Positions 31,428 to 41,768 of a stretch of 64,000 bases of DNA are shown piece after piece. Origin of the DNA: Mycolicibacter icosiumassiliensis (GTDB lineage Bacteria; Actinomycetota; Actinomycetes; Mycobacteriales; Mycobacteriaceae); the NCBI RefSeq assembly GCF_900078685.2, contig NZ_LT546170.1, positions 767,706-831,705 on the forward strand, read 5' to 3'. The notes under the pieces are model-generated. The model had not been told where the DNA came from. It saw only the letters and a list, made by a program, of their open reading frames with translations, and made no database searches. Position 1 is the first letter of the stretch. Every line of letters begins with the position of its first letter. A program made the translations under genes and the position numbers.

Positions 31428-33017
31428 GTGCAGGGTGAGGCTGATCGTCAGCGAGATCTGTTGGATGTGGAATCGGTAGTGGGGCATCTGCTCCCGGCTG
31501 GGACGGTGTTTGCGTTCTTGGCCGAACATCGGACCCGGTTGTTCCCGGCGGAGATGTTCTCTGATCTGTTCCCGTCGGGTCGTGGACGGCCGTCCGTCCC
31601 GCCTGAGGTGGTCGCCTCGGTGATCGTGTTGCAGACCTTGCATGGGCTCTCGGATCGTGAGGCTGCCGAGGCGGTGATGTTCGACCTGCGGTGGAAGGCG
31701 GCGTGTGGGTTCGCGATCGACGCTGCTGGGTTTCACCCGACGACGCTGACCTATTGGCGGCGCCGGCTGGCGGCCAGCGATAGGCCGCAACGGATTTTCG
31801 ATGCGGTTCGTGAGGTCATCACCCAGACCGGGGTGTTGGCTGGCCGGGCGCGGAGGGCACTGGATTCGACGATCCTCGATGACGCGGTCGCCCGCCAGGA
31901 CACCGTGACTCAGTTGATCGCGGTGATCCGTCGGGTCGGCCGCGACGTGCCCGGTGGCAACGCGGTGGTTACCGCGCAGTGCACACGGCTTGCGGCGTTG
32001 ACCGGGCAGGACTACACCGCGACGGGCAAGCCGCGGATCGCCTGGGATGACCACGCCGCGCGGGAGGAATTGGTCACCGCACTGGTCAACGACGCTTTGG
32101 CGCTGTTGGGGGCCCTCGATGTCGAGACGATCGCGGAGCAGGGCGGTAAGCCCGCCGAAGCGGTCGCGTTGCTTGCCTTGGTCGCAGGCCAGGACGTTGA
32201 GCCCGCCGAGGGTTCTGACGGGACCGACGGGCGGTGGCGGATCGCGCGGCGCACCGCGCCGGATCGGATGATCTCGACCGTCGACCCCGATACCCGCCAT
32301 GCGCACAAGACTCAGCACCGCCGCCAGGAGGGGTTCAAGGCCCATGTCGTGGTCGAGCCCGACACCGGTCTGACCACGACCGTGCGGTTGACGAAAACGA
32401 ACGGTCCGGATAACTCCGATGCGAACGTGGGCGCGCAGTTGGTGACCGCTGACCCGACCATCGCCACGGGTCAAGACGTCGAGGTACTGGGTGATTCCGC
32501 CTACGCCACCGGTGACATGCTGCACACGCTGGATCACAAGCAGTGGACGCCGCTGGTCAAACCCTGGCCGGTCAAGCCCGCAGTCGAGGGCGGTTTCACC
32601 ATCGACGACTTCACCCACGATCCAGTTGCCGGGACGTTGACCTGCCCGGCAGGGGTAGCCAAGCGAATCACCAAGAGCCGCAAGGCCGTTTTCGGGATCG
32701 CATGTGCGCAATGCCCGCTGCGGGCGCGATGCACCACCGCCAAGAAGGGCCGCACCATCGAGCTGCACAAGCACGATCTGCTCCAGCGTGAACACCGTAA
32801 ACGCGCCGCCGATAGTGACTTTCAGGCCACCTATCGCCGGCATAGGCCGATGGTCGAACGCACCATCGCCTGGCTCACCCGCGGGAACCGGCGAGTGCCC
32901 TACCGCGGAATCGCCAAGAACGACGCTTGGCTGCATCACCGCGTCGCAGGGCTGAACCTGCGCCGACTGATCACCATGGGCCTGACCCATACCGGCACCG
33001 CCTGGACGCTGGCCTGA
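31428..33017 (+). CDS. IS1182-type transposase
   Basis: About 529 residues. The N-terminal DUF772-type domain (LFPSGRGRPSVPPEVVASVIVLQTLHGLSDREAAEAVMFDLRWK) is followed by a DDE catalytic core: Asp in ALDSTILDD, Asp in VLGDSAYATGD and Glu in MVERTIAWLTRGNRR. A Cys cluster (CPAG, CAQCPLRARC) precedes the last motif, typical for IS1182. I chose GTG 31428 (VQGEADRQRDLLDVES); GTG 31398 is also possible. No frameshift or stop is seen, so it should be active. Confidence 0.92.
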   Translation: MQGEADRQRDLLDVESVVGHLLPAGTVFAFLAEHRTRLFPAEMFSDLFPSGRGRPSVPPEVVASVIVLQTLHGLSDREAAEAVMFDLRWKAACGFAIDAAGFHPTTLTYWRRRLAASDRPQRIFDAVREVITQTGVLAGRARRALDSTILDDAVARQDTVTQLIAVIRRVGRDVPGGNAVVTAQCTRLAALTGQDYTATGKPRIAWDDHAAREELVTALVNDALALLGALDVETIAEQGGKPAEAVALLALVAGQDVEPAEGSDGTDGRWRIARRTAPDRMISTVDPDTRHAHKTQHRRQEGFKAHVVVEPDTGLTTTVRLTKTNGPDNSDANVGAQLVTADPTIATGQDVEVLGDSAYATGDMLHTLDHKQWTPLVKPWPVKPAVEGGFTIDDFTHDPVAGTLTCPAGVAKRITKSRKAVFGIACAQCPLRARCTTAKKGRTIELHKHDLLQREHRKRAADSDFQATYRRHRPMVERTIAWLTRGNRRVPYRGIAKNDAWLHHRVAGLNLRRLITMGLTHTGTAWTLA

Positions 33018-33149
33018 TCCAGCGGCGCAAGGCTGTTGCCCTCAACCCCGCCCAGTGTCACGATCACCACGCCGGAATGACCTCGCCCGTCGGCCCCAGG
33101 GCCTGACTTCAAATCAGCGCCACGAGGCACCTCGCCCCTCAGGCCACTA

Positions 33150-33162
33150 ATTCAGCAGAGTC
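33150..33162. repeat. right terminal inverted repeat of the IS
   Basis: ATTCAGCAGAGTC, the exact complement of the left end, directly before the second CTAG. Confidence 0.9.
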
Positions 33163-33185
33163 CTAGCGCGGCGTCAGCCGGGCGA

Positions 33186-33226
33186 AGCGGGATCGCGCTT
33201 AGGCCGAGCGATCCGCTAGTTTTTTT
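33186..33226 (+). terminator. Rho-independent terminator, probably the original fbpD terminator
   Basis: AGCGGGATCGC pairs with GCGATCCGCT (one bulged G) and is followed by seven T. Before the IS arrived it would have stood about 20 bases after the fbpD stop; it is now 1.8 kb away. Confidence 0.8.
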
Positions 33227-33229
33227 GCG

Positions 33230-33282
33230 TTGACTCTGCGTCCACGGCGGAAAAGTAGGTGCCGCCCTGGACGCAGAGTCAA
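33230..33282. repeat. long hairpin, dispersed repeat family B
   Basis: TTGACTCTGCGTCCA (33230-33244) and its exact complement (33268-33282) form the outer stem; GGCGG/CCGCC extends it inwards to a loop of 11 bases. It sits upstream of the Rv3802-like gene. A degenerate relative lies at 19325-19375. Confidence 0.75.
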
Positions 33283-33328
33283 TGGCGTTCGGTGGTCATA
33301 GCCGCGGATCTGTACCGTGAAAGGCGAT

Positions 33329-34390
33329 ATGGCCAAGAAGAAGACATCGAGAACCCCGCGGAAATCCGCGAAATCTCCGCGCAAGTCGCCCGCCAACCGC
33401 CGACGCGTCCTGGCCTGGGTCGCTGCCGGCTCAATGGCCTTGGTGGTGGCGCTGGTGATCGTCGCGGTGGTGATCTGGATTCGGCGCCCGGCCTCACCGC
33501 CGATCGCGGAGCAGCCGGGAGCGGGCGTCCCGTCGACTAGCTCGGTGCCGACGCGGACCAAGAAGCCCCGCCCGGCCTATCAGGACGCCAGCTGCCCAGA
33601 CGTCCAGCTGGTGTCGGTGCCGGGCACCTGGGAGACGTCGCCGACCGACGATCCGCTCAACCCCACCCAGTTCCCGATCGCGCTGCTGCTCACGGTCACC
33701 CGCCCGATCGCCGAACAGTTCGACGCGGCTCGGGTGCAGACGTACACGGTCGCCTACACCGCGCAGTTCCACAATCCGCTTTCGGCCGACAAGCAGATGA
33801 GCTACGACGACAGCCGCGCCGAGGGCAAGCGCGCCACCGTCAAGGCGATGACCGAGATGAACGAGCGGTGCCCGCTGACCAGCTATGTGTTGATCGGCTT
33901 CTCCCAGGGCGCGGTGATCGCCGGTGACGTGGCCAGCGACATCGGCAATGGCCGCGGCCCGGTCGATGAGGACCTGGTGCTGGGCGTGACGCTGATCGCC
34001 GACGGCCGCCGCCAGGACGGGGTTGGTATAGATGTGCCGCCCAGCCCGCCGGGCCAGGGTGCCGAAGTGACCTTGCATGAGCTGCCGATTCTGTCCGGGA
34101 TGGGGCTGACCATGACCGGCGCTCGCGAGGGTGGCTTCGGCGACCTGGACAAGCGCACCAATGAGATCTGCGCGCGCGGGGACCTCATCTGCGCCGCCCC
34201 GCGAGAGGCATTCAGCATCGGGAGACTGCCCGCCACCCTGGAGACGCTGGCCGGTGGCGCGGCCCAGCCGGTGCACGCGCTGTACGGCACCACCGAGGTC
34301 TGGGACCAGAACGGGCTGTCCGCCACCCAGTGGACGTTGAACTGGGCACGTGACCTCGTCGACAACGCGCCCCGTCCGCCGCACCGCTGA
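33329..34390 (+). CDS. cutinase-like (phospho)lipase/thioesterase of mycolate metabolism (Rv3802c-like)
   Basis: A 353-residue protein. ATG 33329 has AAAGG upstream; the earlier GTG 33317 lacks one. A basic N-terminus (MAKKKTSRTPRKSAKSPRKS) leads to one membrane helix (MALVVALVIVAVVIWI, about residues 37-52) and an extracytoplasmic alpha/beta-hydrolase of the cutinase family, with nucleophile motif GFSQGAV and Cys pairs. In M. tuberculosis the homologue beside fadD32-pks13-accD4 is an essential phospholipase A/thioesterase. It is preceded by the IS and hairpin B, so it now has no fbpD read-through. Confidence 0.92.
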   Translation: MAKKKTSRTPRKSAKSPRKSPANRRRVLAWVAAGSMALVVALVIVAVVIWIRRPASPPIAEQPGAGVPSTSSVPTRTKKPRPAYQDASCPDVQLVSVPGTWETSPTDDPLNPTQFPIALLLTVTRPIAEQFDAARVQTYTVAYTAQFHNPLSADKQMSYDDSRAEGKRATVKAMTEMNERCPLTSYVLIGFSQGAVIAGDVASDIGNGRGPVDEDLVLGVTLIADGRRQDGVGIDVPPSPPGQGAEVTLHELPILSGMGLTMTGAREGGFGDLDKRTNEICARGDLICAAPREAFSIGRLPATLETLAGGAAQPVHALYGTTEVWDQNGLSATQWTLNWARDLVDNAPRPPHR

Positions 34391-34639
34391 AACTGGGACC
34401 GTCTCGTGATCCGGAGGCGGGCGTCACACGCGGTACCGTTTGATTTGGCATGGAACGCACCGGCCTCTAACATTAAGAGCAATTTAAGAACGGCGGCTCG
34501 TGGCCGCAGGGCAGCAGTGCGTCGCCGGGTGGCGGAAACCCATTACCATCTGTGAGGTCCCGCGCCCGCGTGATGTAACGCACCAGCGTGACCAGACGCG
34601 CCCGGCAGCTGATGAAGATGTTCGCGACAGGAGATTTGC

Positions 34640-36550
34640 ATGGCCCCGGCAACACAGGCCGCGTACCACAACCCCTTCATCAAGGACGGCAAGATCCGGT
34701 TCCCGGACAACGCCAACCTGGTGAAGACCGTCGAGCGCTGGGCTGCGCTGCGTGGCGAAAAGTTGGCGTACCGGTTCCTGGATTACTCCACCGAGCGTGA
34801 CGGTCTGGCCCGCGACATCTCCTGGGCGGACTTCGGTGCCCGCAACCGCGCCGTCGGCGCCCGGCTGCAACAGGTCACCGAGCCCGGCGACCGGGTCGCG
34901 ATCCTGTGCCCGCAGAACCTGGACTACCTGGTGTCGTTCTTCGGGATCATGTACTCCGGCCGCATCGCGGTGCCGCTGTTCGACCCGGGCGAGCCGGGCC
35001 ACGTGGGCCGGCTGCACGCGGTGCTCGACGACTGCACCCCGTCGGCGGTGCTGACCACCACCGACTCGGCCGAGGGTGTCCGGAAGTTCTTCCGCAGCCG
35101 CCCGGCCAACGCCCGCCCGCGGGTCATCGCGGTCGACGCGGTGCCCGCCGAGGTCGGATCGACCTGGGTGATGCCCGAAGCCGACCGCAACGCGGTCGCC
35201 TACCTGCAATACACCTCCGGCTCCACCCGCACCCCGACCGGTGTGAAGATCACCCACCTGAACCTGCCCACCAACGTCGTGCAGCTGCTGGACGCATTGA
35301 AGGGCCGTGAGGGCGACCGCGGTGTCACCTGGCTGCCGTTCTTCCACGACATGGGTCTGGTCACCATTCTGCTGTCGTGCGTGATGGGCCAGCAGTTCAC
35401 CTTCATGACCCCCGCGGCGTTCGTCCGCCGGCCCTACCGGTGGATCAAAGAGATGTCCCGCAAGGAGGGCGAGACCGGGGAGTGCTTCTCGGTGGCCCCG
35501 AACTTCGCCTTCGAGCACGCTGCGGCCCGCGGCCTGCCCAAGGAAGGTGACCCGCCGCTGGACCTGAGCAACGTCCGGGCGATCCTCAACGGCAGCGAGC
35601 CGGTGTCGGCGGCGTCAGTGCGCAAGTTCAACGAGGCGTTTGGCCCGTACGGATTCCGCGAGGAGGCCATCAAGCCGTCCTACGGGCTGGCCGAAGCCAC
35701 CTTGTTCGTGTCGACCACCCCGCCCGACGAGGGGCCGCGGGTGGTCTACGTCGACCGCGAGGAGCTCAACAACGGCGGCCGGTTCATCGAGGTGGCGCCG
35801 GATGCGCCCAACGCGGTCAGTCAGGCCTCCGCCGGCCGGGTGGCCGTGGACCAGTGGGCGGTGATCGTCGACTACGAGACCGGCGCCGAGCTGCCCGACG
35901 GCCAGATCGGTGAGATCTGGCTGCAGGGCAACAACATGGGCGTCGGCTACTGGAACCGGGAGAAGGAGACCGCCGACACGTTCCAGAACGTGCTCAAGTC
36001 GCGTGCCACCCCCTCGCGTGCCGAGGGCGCCGACGAGAACGGCTTCTGGGTGCGCACCGGCGACTACGGCGCCTACTACAACGACGACCTCTACATCACC
36101 GGCCGCGTCAAGGATCTGGTGATCGTGGACGGCCGCAACCACTACCCGCAGGACCTGGAGTACTCGGCGCAGGAGGCCAGCCGGGCGCTGCGTGCCGGCT
36201 ACGTGGCGGCGTTCTCGGTGCCGGCCAACCAGCTGCCCCAGTCGGCCTTCGACAACCCGCACTCCGGGCTGAAGTACGACCCGGAGGACTCATCCGAGCA
36301 GCTGGTGATCGTCGCCGAGCGCGCCCCGGGCGCCCACAAGCTGGAATACCAGCCGATCGCCGACGACATCCGGGCGGCGATCGCGGTGCGCCACGGCGTG
36401 ACCGTGCGTGACGTGCTGCTGGTGTCGGCGGGCACCGTCCCGCGGACGTCCAGCGGCAAGATCGGTCGCCGCGCCTGCCGGTCCGCCTACCTGGACGGCA
36501 GCCTGCGCGGCGGCACCACCGGCCCGAACGCCTACCCCGACGAGGTCTAA
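34640..36550 (+). CDS. fadD32: long-chain fatty-acyl-AMP ligase FadD32
   Basis: A 636-residue adenylate-forming enzyme. It activates the meromycolic acid as acyl-AMP and loads it on the N-terminal ACP of Pks13. The motifs are AYLQYTSGSTRTPTGVKITH (P-loop), FFHDMGL, YGLAEATLFVS and the C-terminal SSGKIGRRACR with the catalytic Lys. ATG 34640 has ACAGGAG upstream. Length equals M. tuberculosis FadD32 (637). The 249 bases before it hold its promoter but no other gene seen. It is followed by pks13 after 6 bases in one operon with accD4. Confidence 0.97.
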   Translation: MAPATQAAYHNPFIKDGKIRFPDNANLVKTVERWAALRGEKLAYRFLDYSTERDGLARDISWADFGARNRAVGARLQQVTEPGDRVAILCPQNLDYLVSFFGIMYSGRIAVPLFDPGEPGHVGRLHAVLDDCTPSAVLTTTDSAEGVRKFFRSRPANARPRVIAVDAVPAEVGSTWVMPEADRNAVAYLQYTSGSTRTPTGVKITHLNLPTNVVQLLDALKGREGDRGVTWLPFFHDMGLVTILLSCVMGQQFTFMTPAAFVRRPYRWIKEMSRKEGETGECFSVAPNFAFEHAAARGLPKEGDPPLDLSNVRAILNGSEPVSAASVRKFNEAFGPYGFREEAIKPSYGLAEATLFVSTTPPDEGPRVVYVDREELNNGGRFIEVAPDAPNAVSQASAGRVAVDQWAVIVDYETGAELPDGQIGEIWLQGNNMGVGYWNREKETADTFQNVLKSRATPSRAEGADENGFWVRTGDYGAYYNDDLYITGRVKDLVIVDGRNHYPQDLEYSAQEASRALRAGYVAAFSVPANQLPQSAFDNPHSGLKYDPEDSSEQLVIVAERAPGAHKLEYQPIADDIRAAIAVRHGVTVRDVLLVSAGTVPRTSSGKIGRRACRSAYLDGSLRGGTTGPNAYPDEV

Positions 36551-36556
36551 CCCCAG

Positions 36557-39500
36557 ATGAGCGAGGCTCCGCAGATGACCGGCGACGGCGACGACGCAAC
36601 CCTGCGCGGCACCAGCCGCACCGACCTGACCGTCGCCGACATGCGGGCCTGGCTGCGCAACTGGGTGGCCAATGCCACCTCCCAGTCGCCGGAGAAGATC
36701 AACGAGACCGCTCCGCTGATCGAACTGGGCCTGTCGTCGCGGGACGCGGTGGCGATGGCGTCGGACATCGAAGACTTCACCGGGGTGACGCTGTCGGCGA
36801 CGGTGGCCTTCCGGCACCCCACAATCGAGGCGCTGGCCACGGTGATCGTCGAGGGCGAGCCGGTGCTGGAAGACGATTCCGACAGCGAGGACTGGTCGCG
36901 CGACGCCGATGTGGCCGACATCGCGGTGGTCGGCCTGGCCACCCGCTTCCCGGGCGACATGAACACCCCCGGGGAGACCTGGGAGAAGCTGCTCGCGGGG
37001 TTCGACGCGATCACCGACCTGCCCGAGGGCCGCTGGTCGGAATTTATGGAGGAGCCTCGGGTGGCCGAGCGGGTCAAAAAGGCCCGCACCCGCGGTGGCT
37101 ACCTGTCCGACATCAAGGGCTTCGACGCGGAATTCTTCGCGCTGTCGAAGATGGAAGCCGACAACGTCGACCCGCAGCAGCGGATGGCGCTCGAGCTGAC
37201 CTGGGAGGCACTGGAGCACGCCCGGATCCCGGCCTCGAGCCTGCGCGGCGAAGCGGTCGCGGTCTACATGGGCTCGACGAACGGTGACTATCAGAACCTG
37301 GCACTGTCCGACCCGAGCATCACTCACCCGTATGCCATCACCGGCAACTCCAGCTCGATCATCGCCAACCGGGTGAGCTACTTCTACGACTTCCGCGGTC
37401 CGTCGGTCACCGTCGACACCGCCTGCTCGTCGTCACTGGTCGCCGCGCACGCCGGTGTGCAGGCGCTGCGCAACGGCGAGGCCGACGTGGCAGTGGTCGG
37501 CGGCGTCAACGCATTGGTCACCCCGCTGGTGACGGTCGGTTTCGACGAGGTCGGCGGGGTGCTCTCACCCGATGGCCGGATCAAGTCGTTCTCGTCCGAC
37601 GCCGACGGCTTCTCCCGTGCCGAGGGCGGCGGCGTGCTGGTGCTGCGTTCTTGTAGGCCTTGCGCAGCACCGCGGCCTGCTCGCGCCCAACCCGGACGCC
37701 CAGGCCGCGGTGCTGCGCAAGGCCTACAAGAACGCCGGTATCGACCCGCGCACCGTCGACTACATCGAGGCGCACGGCACCGGCACCATCCTGGGTGACC
37801 CGATCGAGGCCGAGGCGCTGGGCCGGGTGGTCGGCCGGGGCCGCGCCGCGGACAAACCCGCGCTGCTGGGCGCGGTGAAATCCAATGTCGGACACCTGGA
37901 GTCGGCCGCCGGTGCGGCGAGCCTGGCCAAGATCGTGCTCGCCATGCAGCACGACAAGATCCCGCCGTCGATCAACTACGCCGGCCCCAACCCCTACATC
38001 GACTTTGCCGGCACCCACTTGAAGGTTGCCGACACCGCCACCGACTGGCCGCGCTACGGCGGCTACGCGGTGGCCGGGGTGTCCGGTTTCGGATTCGGCG
38101 GCGCGAACGCGCACCTGGTGGTGCGCGAGGTGCTGCCGCGCGATGTGATCTCCAAGGAGCCGGAGACCGAAGAGGCTGCCCCGCTTGCCGAAACCTCCGA
38201 GCCCGAGATCATCGACTACGAGGCACCGCGCTTCGACGAGTACGGCGAGTTCATCGCGCCCGCGGGCTCCGCCTCCGAGCCCGAGTATGAACTTCCCGGC
38301 CTGACCGATGAGGCATTGCGGTTGCGGGACGAGGCGCTGGCCGAGCTGGCGGCGCAAGAACCCGTGCAACCGCTGATCCCCCTGGCGATCTCGGCATTTC
38401 TGACCTCCCGGAAGAAGGCCGCCGCGGCCGAGCTGGCCGACTGGATCGACAGCGAAGAAGGCCGAGCCACCCCGCTGACCTCCATCGGCCGGGCGCTGTC
38501 GCGGCGCAACCACGGCCGCTCGCGCGCCGTGGTGCTGGCCCACGACCACGACGAGGCGATCGCCGGCCTGCGCGCCGTCGCCGAGGGCAAACAGAAGCCG
38601 AACGTCTACTCCGTCGACGGCCCGGTCACCAACGGCCCGGTCTGGGTGATGGCCGGCTTCGGTGCCCAGCACCGCAAGATGGGCAAGAGCCTCTACCTGC
38701 GCGACCCGATCTTCGCCGAATGGATCGAACGCGTCGACGCCCTGATTCAGGACGAGCGCGGCTACTCGGTGCTGGAGCTGATCCTCGACGACTCGCAGGA
38801 CTACGGGATCGAGACCTCTAACGTCGTCATCTTCGCCATCCAGATCGCGCTGGGTGAGGTGCTCAAGCATCACGGGGCGCGGCCCACCGCCGTCATCGGC
38901 CAGTCGCTGGGCGAGCCGGCGTCGGCCTACTTCTCCGGCGGACTGTCACTGGCCGACGCCGCCCGGGTGATCGCCTCGCGCGCACACCTGATGGGCGAGG
39001 GCGAAGCGATGCTGTTCGGCGAGTACATCCGGTTCATGGCGCTGGTGGAGTACTCCGCCGAGGAACTCAAGACCGTCTTCGCCGACTTCCCGGGCCTGGA
39101 GGTGTGCGTCTACGCCGCGCCCAGCCAGACCGTGATCGGCGGGCCCCCCGAGCAGATCGACGCGATCGTCGCCCGCGCCGAATCCGAGGGCCGCTTCGCC
39201 CGCAAGCTGCAGACCAAGGGCGCCGGCCACACCTCGCAGATGGACCCGCTGCTCGGCGAGTTCTCCGCGGAGCTGCAGGGCATCGAGCCGCACACCCCGA
39301 ACATCGGCATCTTCTCGACCGTGCATGAGGGCAGCTACGTCAAACCCGGCGGCGAGCCGATCCACGACGTGGACTACTGGAAGAAGGGGATGCGGCACAG
39401 CGTCTACTTCACCCACGGTGTCCGCAACGCCGTCGACAACGGCTACACCACTTTCTTGGAGCTGGCACCCAACCCGGTAGCGCTCATGCAGGTGGGATTG

Positions 39501-41768
39501 ACGACGGCCAGCGCTGGGCTGCACGATGCCCAATTGATCGCAACGTTGGCCCGCAAGACCGACGACGTCGACGCCTTGACCATGGCGATGGCCCAGCTCT
39601 ACGTCTACGGCCACGACCTCGACTTCCGCACGCTGTTCCCGCGTGACGTCGAAGGACCGGTCAGCCCGGCGGAGTTCGCCAACATCCCGCCGACGCGCTT
39701 CAAGCGCAAGCCGCACTGGCTCGACGCCCGGTTCTCCGGCGACGCCACCGGTGTCATGCCTGGCTCGCACGTCGCGACCCCGGACGGCCGGCACGTCTTC
39801 GAGTACGCCGGTCGCGGCGAGACGGACTTGGCGGCCCTGGTGAAAGCCGCTGCCGCAACTGTGATTCCGGATTCGACCCTGGTGGCCTCCGAACAGCGGG
39901 CGGTGCCGGGTGAGGGTGCTCGGCTGGTGACCACGCTGACCCGGCACCCCGGCGGCGCGGCCGTGCAGGTGCACTCGCGGATCGGCGAGTCGTTCACGCT
40001 GGTCTACGACGCGTTGGTGTCGCGTGGCGGCGCAACCGGGGTGTTGCCGGTCGCCGTCGGCGCGGGCACCGCAGTGACCGAGTCCGCCACGGCTTCCGTT
40101 GCGGCGGTCGAGTCATCGGGGGAGCCGACGGACGACGCAGCGATCCTGCACGACAACCTCACCGCAGGAGCCGGCCTGGCCGCCGGTTTCGCCAAGTGGT
40201 CACCGGAATCCGGCGAGACCATTTCGGATCGGTTGGGCGCGATCGTCGGCGGTGCGATGGGCTACGAGCCCGAGGACCTGCCGTGGGAGGTGCCGCTGAT
40301 CGAGCTGGGCCTGGATTCGCTGATGGCCGTACGGATCAAGAACCGGGTCGAATACGACTTCGACCTGCCGCCGATCCAGCTGACCGCGGTCCGCGACGCA
40401 AACCTGTACAACGTCGAGGAGATGATCCGCTACGCGGTCGAGCACCGCGACGAGGTCGAGGCGCTGCACTCCCATCAGCAGACCCAGACGGCTGAGGAGA
40501 TCGCCGCCGAGCAGGCCGCTATCCTGGCCGCGGCCAAGGCGGCGGAATTCCCGCCCCCGCCGACCATCCCGGCCGGGCCCGGGGTTCCGCCGCCCCCCAC
40601 CGATCCTTCCGGTCCGGGCGCCAATGCGAGCGGGGTCAGCACCAAGACCGCGGCGGCCGCCAAGGTGCTTACCCAGGAGGCGGTGACCGAGGCGCTGGGC
40701 GCCGACGTACCACCGCGTGACGCCGCCGAGCGGGTCACCTTCGCCACCTGGGCGATCGTCACCGGGAAATCGCCGGGTGGCATCTTTAACGAACTGCCGG
40801 CCCTCGATGACGACACGGTGGCCAAGATGGCCGAGCGGTTGTCCGAGCGTGCCGAGGGCATCATCTCGGGCGACGACGTGAAGTCGGCGACCACCATCGA
40901 AGCCCTGGCGACCATCGTCCGCGACCAGCTGGAGGACGGCGTGGTGGACGGTTTCGTCCGCACCCTGCGCGCCAAGCCCGAAGGCTCGAACAAGGCTCCG
41001 CTGTTCGTGTTTCACCCCGCCGGTGGTTCGACCGTGGTCTACGAGCCGCTGATGAAGCGGTTGCCCGCTGACCTCCCGGTGTATGGGATCGAGCGGGTAG
41101 AGGGGTCCATCGAGGAGCGCGCCGCCGAGTACGTGCCCAAGCTGCTGGAGCTGCACGACGGGCCGTTCCTGCTTGCCGGGTGGTCGCTGGGCGGGGCGCT
41201 GGCTTACGCATGTGCGATCGGGCTGAAGCAAGCGGGCGCCGATGTGCGTTACGTCGGGCTGCTCGACCTGGTGCTGCCCGGTGAGCCGATCGACCAGAGC
41301 AAGGAAGGCATGCGGGCCCGCTGGGACCGCTATGCACGGTTTGCCGAGCGCACCTTCAACGTGGAGGTTCCCGAGATTCCCTACGAGGAGCTGGAGAAGC
41401 TCGACGACGAGGGCCAGGTTCGTTTCGTGCTCGACGTGGTCGCCCAGAGCGGGGTGCAGATCCCCGGCGGCATCATCGAGCATCAGCGCACGTCGTACCT
41501 GGACAACCGGGCCTTGGACACCATCGAGATCCAGCCCTACGACGGGCACGTCACGCTGTACATGGCCGACCGCTACCACGATGACGCCATCGTGTTCGAG
41601 CCCGCCTACGCGACCCGCAAGCCCGACGGCGGCTGGGGCGAATACATCTCCGATTTGGAGATCGTGCCGATCGGGGGCGAGCACGTTCAGGTGATCGACG
41701 AGCCGTACATTGCCAAGGTGGGCGCCCACATGAGTGAGGCCATCAACCGGATCCAGGGAGAGCAGTGA
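36557..41768 (+). pseudogene. pks13: polyketide synthase Pks13, reading frame disrupted in the ketosynthase
   Basis: Condensing enzyme of mycolic acid synthesis: ACP (LIELGLSSRDAVAM), ketosynthase (Cys in TVDTACSSSLVA), acyltransferase (GQSLGEPAS), second ACP (LIELGLDSLMAV) and thioesterase (AGWSLGG) are all present. The frame is broken: the upstream part (36557-37648) ends at EGGGVLVLR, then runs into an inverted segment and stops at 37798; the rest (37677-41768) is open in another frame from LLAPNPDAQAAVLRKAY. About 30 conserved ketosynthase residues, around the usual GSAVNHDGRSNG, are missing. Since pks13 is essential where tested, an assembly or sequencing artefact is likely; otherwise a null allele. 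accD4 overlaps its end (GTGA). Confidence 0.9.
37645..37735. repeat. 35-bp perfect inverted repeat at the pks13 break
   Basis: Bases 37645-37679 are the exact reverse complement of 37701-37735, with a 21-base loop. The right arm is genuine pks13 coding sequence (QAAVLRKAYKNA); the left arm is its inverted copy standing where other pks13 codons belong. Confidence 0.95.

Larger units (their letters stand above)
31364..33162 (+). mobile_element. IS1182-family insertion sequence, 1799 bp, complete
   Basis: The ends are 13-bp perfect inverted repeats, GACTCTGCTGAAT (31364-31376) and its complement (33150-33162). The 4-bp palindromic target CTAG is present on both sides (31360-31363 and 33163-33166), so both ends and the target duplication are intact. 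One full-length transposase gene fills it. It separates fbpD from its original downstream sequence. The clean ends suggest a fairly recent insertion. Confidence 0.93.

Noticed and set aside
31233..32990. Minus-strand open frame inside the insertion sequence
   Set aside because: It mirrors the transposase gene and crosses the IS left end into fbpD, so it cannot be a gene of the element. No recognisable motif.
37572..37676. Independent start of a second, shorter PKS protein at ATG 37572
   Set aside because: The residues before LLAPNPD are out-of-frame translation of the ketosynthase and the inverted segment. No ribosome site or family match supports a separate gene.
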